Shown in pieces: positions 11,713 through 22,400 of a stretch of DNA of 64,000 nucleotides (within the stretch, counting starts at the first letter, position 1; every line of letters begins with the position of its first letter). The notes under the pieces were generated by a model, which saw only the letters and a list, made by a program, of their open reading frames with translations, searched no databases and was not told the origin of the DNA. The stretch spans positions 30,778,033-30,842,032 of the forward strand of contig OX463844.1 of the NCBI GenBank assembly GCA_949825065.1. Reading direction: 5' to 3'. A program made the position numbers and the translations under genes. Source of the DNA: Odontocerum albicorne (lineage: Eukaryota; Arthropoda; Insecta; Trichoptera; Odontoceridae).

Positions 11713-12966
11713 GGTCTGTAAATATGAAACTGATTTTTTTTATAGAAAATACACATTTATTGTACGAAAATAGTAAAAAATATTTTATTCAAAGTATTGC
11801 CCATCGCTAGCTACACATTTTCCCCATCTCTCTGGCAATTTGTGGATGCCACGCCATAAAAACTGTTGCTCTTTTGAGGCAAACCAATCATCGAGCCATT
11901 TTCATAAGAAGTGAAACGCTGCTCAGCAAGTGCGTGTCTCATCGATGCAAATAAGCAGTGATCGGATGGAGCCAAGTCTGGCGAGTAAGCCGCATGCGAA
12001 AGTATTTGCCAACTAAACGCCTCAATCGTTTGTTTAACCGGTTTTGCTGTGTGCGATGGTGCATTATCATGAAGCAAAATCACTTTGTGTTGCCTCTTTT
12101 GATATTCTGGTCGTTTTTCACGCAATGCTTGGTTCAAATCCATCATTTGTTGTCGGTAGCGTTCAGTATCAACGGTTTCGCCAGGTTTTAGCAGCTCATA
12201 ATAGATAAAACCCTTCTGATCCCACCAAACACAGAGCATTGTCTTCCGTCCATAGCGATTTGGCCTTGCAGTCAATGTCGCTGGTTTGCTTGGAGTTACC
12301 CATGATCTTTTACGCTTAGAATTCTCGAAATATATTCATTTTCATCGCCAGTCAATATTCGATGGAGAAATGATTTTCTTTTGTACCTGGCGAGCAGCAT
12401 TTCGCAAATGGTTTTTCGATTTTTCTGCTGTCTTTCATTCAGTTCACGTGGAACCCATTTTCCCACCTTCTGGATCTTTCCTATGACTTTCAAACGTATG
12501 GAGATGGCTTCTCGTGTCACATTTAATTGATCCGCGAGTTGTTTTTGCGTTTGAGCGTCAGCTTGCAATTCGACGTCTTCTAACTTTCTCGGTGGTCTTC
12601 CACGTTTTTCGTTTCTCACGTCAAAATCGCCACTTTTGAATTTTTTAAACCACTCAAAGCACCGTGATTTACCAAGATCATGTTCACCGTAAGCTTCCAC
12701 AAGCAATCGATGCAATTCTGCAGCAGTTTTATTCAAATGGTAACAGAAAATCAATGCTGTCCGCAAATCGTAGTTTTCAGGCACAAAAACAGACATGTTC
12801 AACGCTATGAAAACATATGTAGTTGTATTAAACTTGTATTGTTGTCAGTTAAAATTCTTTGACAAATGTAAACATAAGAAAAAGGCGCCAATGATGCGGT
12901 TTGACAGTCGCTACATTGACAACTAGAGTCATCTATGAACAAATTCCGGTTTCATATTTACAGACC
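11713..12966 (-). mobile_element. Mos1-like mariner element, inactive
   Basis: A mariner DNA transposon of about 1.25 kb. Inner terminal inverted repeats are a perfect 18 bp: GGTCTGTAAATATGAAAC at 11713-11730 and its complement at 12949-12966. A TA lies directly outside the left end; on the right the nearest TA is two bases further out, so the exact ends are uncertain by a couple of bases. It encloses the transposase pseudogene and is somewhat shorter than the usual 1.28-1.3 kb. Confidence 0.85.
11785..12802 (-). pseudogene. mauritiana-subfamily mariner transposase, broken
   Basis: Transposase that would cut and paste mariner DNA at TA sites. The N-terminal part (12802 to about 12340) shows MNMSVFVPENYDLRTALIF, the helix-turn-helix region, the WVPRELNE linker (family WVPHELNE) and ILTGDE with the first catalytic Asp. 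The C-terminal part (from about 12330 in another frame) shows MLCVWWDQKG, LLHDNAPSHTA (second Asp) and AAYSPDLAPSDH (third Asp), giving the mariner D,D34D pattern. Defects: a one-base loss plus a Trp-to-stop change just after GDE, an in-frame loss of about five residues near EDVELQADAQTQ, and frameshifts near 11880-11900 before the terminal GQYFE (stop at 11785-11787). Overall sequence closest to Mos1-type elements by eye. Confidence 0.85.
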
Positions 12967-12974
12967 GGTATATG

Positions 12975-13045
12975 TCGACACAGTGGTCTAGTGGTAAGCA
13001 TGCTTGCTTTGCACAGAGGTCAGGTTCAAAATTCTGACTGTTTTA
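12975..13045 (+). mobile_element. tRNA-like SINE head or tRNA pseudogene
   Basis: CAGTGGTCTAGTGGTAAGCA (A box) and GTCAGGTTCAAAATTCTGAC (B box, TpsiC arm pairing GTCAG/CTGAC) are in tRNA spacing. The acceptor stem does not pair. It begins a few bases after the mariner end. Confidence 0.5.
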
Positions 13046-13049
13046 ATTG

Positions 13050-15100
13050 GAAACCTTCTTTTGAACAATTTTCTAAATTTAGATAAATATGTTACCCTGC
13101 CGTAACTGACTGACAAACAATAGTGCTATTAAAATCCTCTTTCAAACGACTTTAACTTAAGCAAGTTTTGAGTGATACTTAGATAATACTAAAAAGTCTT
13201 TGAAAGCTTGGTTCTTCTTAATTGTATACATTAAAACTAGATATCAGTTTCGATCTTAAGTCAATTTCGCCAAGTCTTTTTCAACCCATTACAACAATAC
13301 TTTCGGATAAAAAAACACTCACCGACGATCAGGAATTAAATACAAACATTTATGCGCTATGCTACCTTAATCGCAATTATTTATATGAAGTCTGGTTTTT
13401 ATATTTTTTGAAATACGCAGATTTAGAGTAAGCGAACTGAGAACAACATATTTTTGAAGATTTTAAAAACTTAAGATATTTTTTCTCTCTATATTCATTC
13501 AATTATATAAAAAAATAAATTTTCATTCACGTGAAGCATCCAAGAGTGTTTAATTATTCGTTTATAATTCTTACATATTTTTAAATATTGTGTTATAAAC
13601 AATAAAATTAAACGACTTGCTAGATAATTTTTTTTATAAGTAAGAATTTTGTGTTAAGTTTATTAATTTTTTTTTAGTAAAATATAGGATCAGTTTCATT
13701 TCAGTTGAAAATTGTAAGTTGATTTCGAGAGATAATAAGAAATAATCGCGTAAAAATAAAACATGTGACTTTGTTTTCATTCTCTAGAAGAAAATTTTAA
13801 AATGAAAAAAATTAAGTACGTTCATTACTACTCGTATACTCTCAGGTTTTTGGCAGAAATCGGTAACATCAAAATTTAAAAAAAATCGGTTTCTTTTGTA
13901 AGTATATATATTTTAATCAAAGGAAAATGTGCACGTGCGGCAAAAATCTAATTTAATATTTTAATTGGGTATACATAATTCACTCAATTCAAATACGTGA
14001 CCAGATACAAATGTACATATTATTTTTAGTGATTAATATTTTATTGTTTCCGAGAAATATTTTTCTTCATGTTTGAGAATTTTTCCTCCATTGGATTTTA
14101 TTTTGTGTCAGAATACAATGTAAATCTTTTACTTCACCATTTACATTCAGATACTTAAATAATCAATAAAGTTGTAATTAAATTTATTATTAAATATCAC
14201 ATTAACTTTGTATGTACCTATACCAACATCAACAACAAAAAATATACTCTTATTGAGCCGATTGAAAGATATAGGAAAAATGCATGAATTATCTCCTTTC
14301 TATTTCTTGCCTCTTGATACGTGCAACCCCTACGAAGTGACCAATGGCGTGAAATGTATTTACTTTTAAATTAATGATGAACTACAGATGAATTCACTCT
14401 GGTCGATGTTTTGTAGGCTATATATTATTTATCAAAAAAAATTTTTCATGTGTATTATTACTTTATTATAATATTTTATATGAAAACATGGATTTTACAA
14501 ATACATATTTTTGAGCATTATTGAAACATTAATTACACGTAAAATCATTTCTTTGAAAACGAAGTTCTGTTCAAATTAATAGCTTTTACATTTCACGATG
14601 CAATAAAATGGTGTCGGAATAATATTATTTAGATTTCCTGTGACTAATCTAGATGTTTCAGATTTTGGAAATTTGCTCTCATTAATTGAGGGAATCACAC
14701 ATTCACACATTCTTGGAAACTATATATATGTTACTTCAAAATATAATAAATGTGTAAATAAGGTCAATAGTATGTGTAATTATCATAAATATACCGACGC
14801 ATCTTGAATGTGACCCACAGGTTATCATATATATGACGTGATTATTAAAAGATCAGAGGTGCTACATTTTTAAAACACTGGGTAATTTCCAACGTTAAAT
14901 AAAAACATATTTTAATAAGTAAAATCCAATTAAATTTTATTTATTCATATAATACCCTCAATTTATCCGTATTGGCGATATATGCATGTTAAAGAGCGTG
15001 GCCGTGAGAAAATTTTGTCGTTGGCCTCCATAGATAAATTCGAATTAAGAACTACTGAAGTAAGTAAGTAACTCGCAGTTGGCCATTGAACGAGTTAGAA
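13050..15100. other. AT-rich noncoding DNA, no feature seen
   Basis: No motif-bearing open frame and no clear match to other repeats of the window. A 69-codon frame at 13222-13431 has no recognisable feature. Confidence 0.45.
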
Positions 15101-15104
15101 ATAC

Positions 15105-15240
15105 TGCCATACGTGTCAAGGCCAAGTTTGCTAGACCTGTGTGAAGTATTTTTAATACACGAACCAAATCAGACTGGGAGACGTTTTTTATAAACATCAG
15201 GAATTGAACCCGAGCCCCCTGGTGGAAGACAAACGTCATA
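15105..15240 (-). mobile_element. SINE-B-like copy
   Basis: On the minus strand a B box GGGTTCAATTCCTG at about 15215-15202 is followed by AACGTCTCCCAGTCTGATTT and a body containing CAGGTCTAGCAAACTTGGCC. The A box is poorly preserved. Confidence 0.45.
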
Positions 15241-15289
15241 CCAAGTATTGTCATATATTCATCGATTTAAAGAAAATATCAATTATGAT

Positions 15290-16290
15290 GATAAATGCAG
15301 TTCATGTAAATCTTCTCCCTGGCTCCATCCCAACTCACTGTCTGCGAAGACTGTTGGGGTCAGCTCTCCTCGTCCTCAGGTTGTATGCTCTTCTGTCCTG
15401 GACTACGTCCTCTAGGCCGTGCCTCTGCATCAGGTTATCTTTTTGCACCACCCATGAATTCTTTGGTCTTCATCTGGTTGTTATTCGAGGAAGATCCGTG
15501 GAGATTGCCTGGTTCATAATGTGATCGGGTGCTCTGCGTCCAACGTGCCCATACCATCTCAATCTCCTCTCCTCCATCTTGCTGTTGATGTCTGTAACAC
15601 CTAGGCTTCCACGAATGCGTGAGTTTTTTATTTTATCTCTTAGGGACACACCAGCTGACCATCTTAGCATGCGCATTTCAGCAGTTTCTAGTTGCCTAGA
15701 AACTTGCAAGACTTGCAAGTAAGAGTTACACATCGTCCAGCATTCGGAGCCATAGAGGAGTGCGGGTCCGACAATCGTTTGGTATAATTTTCCTTTTAAC
15801 TTTACTGGCATTTTCGGATCACACAGAACTCCCGTCATTGATCTAAACTTCATCCATCCCACACTTATTCTATGTGTTACATCTGCTGCACATCCTCCAT
15901 CGCTATGGATGAGTGACCCAAGATACTTAAAGGAGTCACAATTTGGTCATGTTTCTCCATCCATTTGCATTATGGGAGTGACAGCATTTGTGTTCTCGAA
16001 TGGTAGGTACAGATACTATGTTTTCTTTCTGCTCAGTCTCAATCCATTGTCTTCCAAGATTCTTCTCCACCTTTTTAGACTATTTTGCAGGTCTTCATGT
16101 TTTTCATTTATTAATACGATATCGTCTGCAAATAGTAGGATCTTTAAGAGACTGTTCATTTCCTGGTTAGTTAAATATGATGACTAAGATGAACAGTAGC
16201 GGACTGAGTACCGATCCTTGATGTACCCCCACCTTTACAGGAAATTCTGGTGAGGTTCCCGAAGTGCACCTCACTTGCAGTCCATGTAAG
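15290..16290 (-). pseudogene. LINE-B reverse transcriptase pseudogene
   Basis: Minus-strand remains of a non-LTR reverse transcriptase, read from 16290 downward. Blocks in order: VKVGVHQGSVLSPLLFILVI, then a frame break, LLKILLFADDIVLINE (the FADD form of the YxDD catalytic motif) near 16130, RWRRILEDNGLRLSRKKTE, SFKYLGSLIHSDGG near 15930, GWMKFRSMTGVLCDPKMPVK with ALLYGSECW near 15750, TAEMRMLRWSAGVSLRDKI near 15670, and RLRWYGHVGRR near 15555. A 130-codon frame (15470-15862) is open; the rest is split by stops and indels. The C-terminal HGLEDVVQDRRAYN near 15420-15380 closes the domain. No endonuclease region, so 5' truncated. Confidence 0.85.
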
Positions 16291-16920
16291 TAATAAAAAA
16301 AAAAACAATTTTAGATAAGAATTTTTGTAAGATTTTTTGTAAAGCCAATATCGAAGAATTAAAATTTTGATACAAGGATTATAATCACTTTAATATACGA
16401 GTATGTATAACTTTTGATTTTTGTTGAAGAATAAGTCAAGTATCTCGACATAGTAAATAACCAAGTGATACAGTTAATATAGTATAATGACATAAAGAGA
16501 ACAATTCAATTTTATTCTGAAAAATGTGCTCATATAAAATAATGGTATGTTGTTATATTTATCACTAATGAGATCTTTGAGAAAGAAAATTTCGATCCAA
16601 GGAAATAAAAAACAGAAAATGGGTTAAGTCAAGAATTTCGCTCAGTGTGGGCTGGATGATTAGACTAAAGATTATGTATTTTTCGGTTATTATTTGCGTT
16701 AATTGAATCTGCTAAAGGCCACATTTTGGCCACGTCCAATGAATGTTTATTTATTTAAAACCATGTATAGTTTTTTATCGACTATCAAAAATTGTTACAA
16801 TTGTGATTCTCAGATTCCAATTTTGAGTGTCTATGAATATAGAATCAACTTGCCACAAAGAGTATAAACTTCAACATAGATTTATCAGCTGAAGCTTTAA
16901 ATCGGCTTTTATTTTTTTTT

Positions 16921-17080
16921 TTGTATCGATCCTATTATACTGCATTTTTATATTGTATCGATTCTATTATACTGCATTTTTATATTGTATTGATCCTATT
17001 ATACTGCACTTTTATATTGTATCGATTCTATTATACTGCATTTTTATATTGTATCGATCCTATTATACTGCATTTTTTAC
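16921..17080. repeat. 32-bp tandem repeat, five copies
   Basis: Five head-to-tail units beginning TTGTATCGATCCTATTATAC. Units alternate between CCT and TCT after the CGAT/TGAT, suggesting growth by two-unit duplication. Confidence 0.9.
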
Positions 17081-17585
17081 TTGAATAGTGACACCTTTAT
17101 TCACCCTGGTGTGGGTGGATGGGATCGCCTATATATAAAAACATTTATACTGAAATAATAAAACAATTAGGATATTAAATAAAACTATTATAATTGTAAA
17201 GTTATTGTTAAAATAGTTTAAATTGATAGAACCACAAATATGATTTTAGATCCCAAATTGTTTGAATAGAAGTAAGTTAAGTGAAAATCATATAATTTTG
17301 TTGTTCAATTATTATTTTGTGATGTATTGAATATTCGTGAATGACAGATCTGAGATTATTATTTTTATGATGATTTTCGTTTGTAAAATTTTTTTTGAAA
17401 AAATATATAAAATCACCGTGGTGTCACGGCACAAAGATATTATGGCCTATATTTCATTGTCTTTCAGAGGCAGATATTCGCAAATAAGACTATATCATGA
17501 TCCATCCTGAGGATTTACCCAGACCATCAGGTCTGGGTAAATCTAACCTAACCTAACCGCTATTAACTATTAACTATTAACCACT

Positions 17586-17619
17586 ATTAACCTAACCGCC
17601 TGATGGCGGTTAGGTTAAT
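17586..17619. repeat. perfect 15-bp hairpin with telomere-like arms
   Basis: ATTAACCTAACCGCC (17586-17600) and its exact complement (17605-17619) flank a four-base TGAT loop. Just upstream, CTAACCTAACCTAACC near 17545 resembles the insect telomeric repeat TTAGG, and ACTATTAACTATTAACC is repeated. Confidence 0.8.
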
Positions 17620-17639
17620 CCCTTAATATTCTGAAAATA

Positions 17640-17765
17640 AACAATTACAACAGCCAGTGATCACCTTGGAATAGGTTCGACTTCGAAGAACATGAAACGC
17701 CAGGCTGTGAACCGGTTTGGATGGAAGCCTTTCGTGGCATCCGATTAGTTATCTTTGAAGACTTG
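17640..17765 (+). repeat. uncharacterised dispersed repeat, copy 1
   Basis: CAGGCTGTGAACCGGTTTGG ATGGAAGCC, then a TTTCGTGGCATCC stretch, resembles 27150-27240 and 31100-31160. No coding motif and no terminal repeats were recognised. The region downstream to 19.1 kb holds only an unrecognised 77-codon frame (17721-17954) and AT-rich DNA. Confidence 0.45.
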
Positions 17766-19149
17766 TTTTACGTTTATCTGATTGGCTCGAAGATATTTCA
17801 ATATCGCAATAAGCTCGTCCGGTTGTATTTTATGCAAAGAAAGTATAAAACAATAAAATGCCTTTTCCAGATAATTCTCTTTAAAGAAAAAAATCTTAGG
17901 AATGTATTTTCGCCCATCAACACATGTTTGAATTACTTCGTAATAATGTTTTAAATGAATTTCAAAAAACAGTCTTTCTTTTTATTCATTAAGAATGAAA
18001 TGTTGGTATTAATGTAATGTTAAACATTTCTTGTAGTAACTTTGGACGTCACCTAAACAAATTCGCAAGAATTTTACAATATTCACGTAAAATGCTTAGT
18101 ATTAAGTACGAAATATAACAAGAAAAGTCAACAAAATAAAACAAAATGTGTACTTGGCATGAAAATAGGTTATAAAATATAATTTAGGCGTTGTAAATCT
18201 TGCAGAGAAGACTTCAATTAAATTGTTACGTTGACATTTGATTTATAGTATATACAAAGAATGAGATAAATATTTATATCATGTAATCGAACTTAAAATG
18301 ACAGAATATTTACTGTGAAATGAGAAGATAAGTGCAATGGGTTTTCATTTTGTGAAGTTTGAAGCAGATGGTTTCCGTTTAAAAGCCTATTCTTTAGTAT
18401 ATCAGGACAAACATTAACAGTTGGTATTATTTTTGCAGAATCCCATCTACCATAATAGCAATACGCCATAGTAAAATGTCTTATGAAAAGCATCCACTTT
18501 GTTTGTCATTTGAAAAACCTCAAGTTTTAAGGAATAAAGTCCACACGAGTTTAAGTGTAATTCTGCATTCCAGATTTTTGTATTCGTCTCAACAATTTTA
18601 AAGACTGATAATATGAGTTATTTACAAACTCCTTCATATACAGCAACAGTTATAAAGTGACTTTTGTTTGTAACCTCCAAAATTTTATTAAAACAGATTC
18701 AAAACCAGTGATTAGTAGTTATTAGTTATGTTTAAAACTTAAGTTCACCATATATTATTTTAATTATTCATTACATAGTCAAATAATATTTTTCGAAGTT
18801 ATAACGTTTTCATTCTATGTGTACGACTTTTAATGTTATATTCCGTGATTCATCCTTTTATTTGTGATTCAAGTCCTTCAGTTGCGCCCGTGATATTCTG
18901 ATACTCGCACGTGATGTTTTAAACTTTTCCATTTGTGTTGTTTATTGAATTTAACAAATAATCAAATAACGAGTGATTTAACACTTAACCAAAACAACAA
19001 ACGTTTGGTCAAGATTTAAGGATTTCTTTTGAAATAATTGCCTTGTTGCTTTTAAAGTTTGATTGGTTCTTATTTTAATGTCACGTCGTGTGAAATAAAA
19101 AAAACCTTCATGTAATTTCAATCAATTTAAAACTATTTTATAAACAATA

Positions 19150-19480
19150 ATGCTACTCAAACAGTGCGCATTTTTTTTAACCGTGTTTCTTATTTTTGAT
19201 TTAGAATTATGCGTATCGGGACAGTTTTCGAATTATCGTTTGGACGGTTTGTTATTATTTGACAACTTTTTTCGCAACAATCGTAAACCTACAGCAAAAA
19301 GTATAACACCGAGTTGTGGAAGAAGCCATGATGAATCTCGTGGAACATTTTTACGAATAAATGAAACTGAACCGGGAGATTGGCCATGGCACGCCGCTTT
19401 GTACGTGTATGGCGAAACGGGAAGTAATCTTGATTACGTTTGTAGTGGAACACTCATATCACAAAATCGAGTAATTACAG
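19150..19480 (+). CDS. protease homologue exon 1: signal peptide and N-terminal barrel
   Basis: 110 codons plus one base. Hydrophobic CAFFLTVFLIF leads to a likely cleavage near VSG/QF. ITPSCGRS holds the cysteine that would pair with PIC in exon 3. LRINETEPGDWPWHAALYVY matches the IVGGxxxxxGxxPWxAxLY start of S1 domains, but the usual R/IVGG activation site is not evident (RGTFLRIN), so zymogen activation is doubtful. VCSGTLISQNRVIT leads up to the catalytic-His exon. Donor GTATGT at 19481. Confidence 0.85.
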
Positions 19481-22400
19481 GTATGTATGTTGAATGTATA
19501 TTTTTAAACTTAAATATTGTATAAAACCTTCCTTACACCCACAACATACACATTTATCCATAAAATTCTCAAAAAATCCAATTTTTGTTCTATGTAAGCG
19601 TTGTTCCACTAAAAACAAATCTGAGTTCTTTACCTCTATAAAATAAGTCTTCGACAATTACGTAAGTCTGCTTGGTGAAGTTTGGTAATATTTTGTGGTA
19701 TACATACATATATTGAGCTTAAATATACATATAATTATTGAATAATTTTAAACAATGACTGTAATCTACAATATTATTACTACTGCTTTTTGCATCTTCA
19801 TGTTAGTTTAAGATAAAGTTGTATTATTTGTCAATAATTTTAAGTACTTGTATAACCTGTCACATGTTCATCTGTATATAAAGACACTGTTGTGTCGTTA
19901 ATAAAATAAAATAAAAATAAAATAATATATAGTGACGGCCCCAGTTACCTTGTAGGTAAGACGTTTGACATCTACTCGGGAATTTTAGGTTCAATTTCCG
20001 TCGATACACGAAAAAAAACTAAATTTTGGCTCCTGTCTGGTATTGTTTTATTGTTTATCTGGCAATAATCGATTTCGTTAGACGTGTGTGATTGTTGCAG
20101 CTCTCTTTTAGTGCGGTAGTGTTGCCAGCATGTGCCGAGACGTACTACTAATGTGCAAACACTTCAGTGGTTCTACACCTGAAAGTGTGATTAATGGAGC
20201 TGAAGACAATATTGTCTCCTGGATATACTCTTCAGAATGTCTACTTCGCTAATTTATTAATAAATCGACGGATAGCATATGGATGAGAACAAATTAAATA
20301 TGTGTGTTTCCATCCAAATTACCGCTGAAACTATTCTTTAAAAATAATCATAAATTAATATTAATCATTTGAAATTTAAACAAAGTTACTTTGTTTTATT
20401 CCACTTTATTTATTGTAAATCACAATGCACTTTAACACTTGCCAATTCACTTCTTTACCGAAAATGTTAAAATGCGTTGTGATTTGTAATAAATAAAGTG
20501 AAATAAAAATAATTATCGTGTTCTAATTTTGTTTTAATAATGGAGTATAACGAAGTGACGCCAGAGTTATTTAAACAACTAATTTCAACCAAATCAACTT
20601 ATATGTATCATTTTACATTCAAGATTTAAGATGTGTTCAAGGTTATTTAACTAACTTAAAAAAACTTGAATATATCCTTAACATATAAAATACATAGACA
20701 ATGAAGTCCTGAAACTCTTGGCTTCTTTAATACTTTTTGCCATTTCGTTAAAAATGTTGAAAACTTTTGTTGTATAAGTTATTTTAACTTTTTATCATTT
20801 TAGTTTTAATGTATCATTCTTTATCTACATAACTTGCTTATAGTTTATCACACTAACAAATTAACAACTGAATAATTTGTTTTAAAAATATGTTTTCTAA
20901 TGAAAAGAAAATTTTGGATTCGCTAAGTTCTTCAAACAAAGTTATCCAACATATTTTTAATGAGAAATTCATATTTTATATAGTGTGTGATGTCTTATTT
21001 TATATATTTCTTTGAAAAATCTAAATAGTTTATAAGATATGAGTTCCAAGCCATAAAAATATTCTAGCTCATAAAATGGCTTTCTACTAAGAAATCAATA
21101 AATTATGAAACTATATGTTTTAGCCCAGAATTTAAAGTAACGGTAAATCACAGTTAGTTTACATAAACAGGAGCAATGACTGCATGGAATGATTCATGCA
21201 GTTTCGTAATGTATCAGAAAGAGAAAGGTTATACTAAAATTTGAACCGATAATCCATTCTACCCACGGTTTAAGGAGACTTAATAGGTATATCGCTACAA
21301 TCTATAAAATGTGACTCAGTTTTTGTTCAATTGCTTTCTCCTGCGAAGAATATATATTTTTGTGTTGTTTATAGTTAAGGCATTAACGTTGTGGAGGTTT
21401 AAAGACATTGTAATTTATTTTTAACAAACACTGTTTATTCCACTTTTTTATGACGGTATAACCCTACCGGTTTCAAGGCTTTCACCTCATCTTCAGGGGA
21501 GCGCAAACAAGACTAAATGCTGTTCGGACTGGTACCGATATAGACACTTCAACGGTTGGAGGCGGGAGGGGTGAGGGGAAGGTTAGGTATTATTTCGGCC
21601 AAGAGCGGGGAGATTTTGGGGAAATAACTATTCAACAGATGCTCTGATCTGTATATTGACTTAGAAATTTCTAGGGCCTCCAATCTGTCCAATCTATTTC
21701 CGTTGTCGCTAATATGTAAGAATTTGGCATCATTGATAGAAAAAGTATGATTCTCACGGTGACAATGATTAGCCATTTCAGAATAAATTAGAGGATTTGT
21801 TAAGGCAGATTGGTGTTCACGAAATCTCTTTTCAAAAGATCTTCCTGTCTTTCCTATATAGAAATTATCACAGTCAGCACATAAAAGTTTATACACACCG
21901 CTGTTGTTAAGTATTCCATTTTTGCCTTTCCCATTAAATAAGAGTTTCCGGAGATTGAAGTTAGTGTAAAAAGCTGGCTTTATGTGACTTGGAATATTTT
22001 TGGTTATTTCATTTGATATATTTTTTATAAATAGGACTTTGCTCCATTTATAGGTATGCTTATAGGTGTCGTTAAATATATAATCTTTTATGAGTTTCTT
22101 TTTTGTTTTGTTTTTTAAAAGTGAATCAATGAGGCTTCCAGGATAGCCATTATTTGTAGCAATTTTTTTGATGGTTATTAATTCCTTTTTAAAATTGTCG
22201 TCGGTTAGTGGGACACTGAGCAATCTATGAAGCATACAGTTAAAGGCGGCGAATTTATGATTATTAGGATGGTTAGAAGTTGCTGGAATTATGGAGTCTG
22301 AATACGTATTTTTCCTATATTTTGATGATGGAGCTACAATTTAACGGAAAAAAGGCACATTTGACTTTGATATATATAGGAAAAATACGTATTCAGACTC

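Noticed and set aside
9318..13045. Functional tRNA genes at the A/B-box pairs
   Set aside because: Acceptor and anticodon stems do not pair and several copies carry shared SINE bodies.
15204..16187. Plus-strand frames of 60-106 codons
   Set aside because: Antisense to the LINE-B reverse transcriptase blocks.
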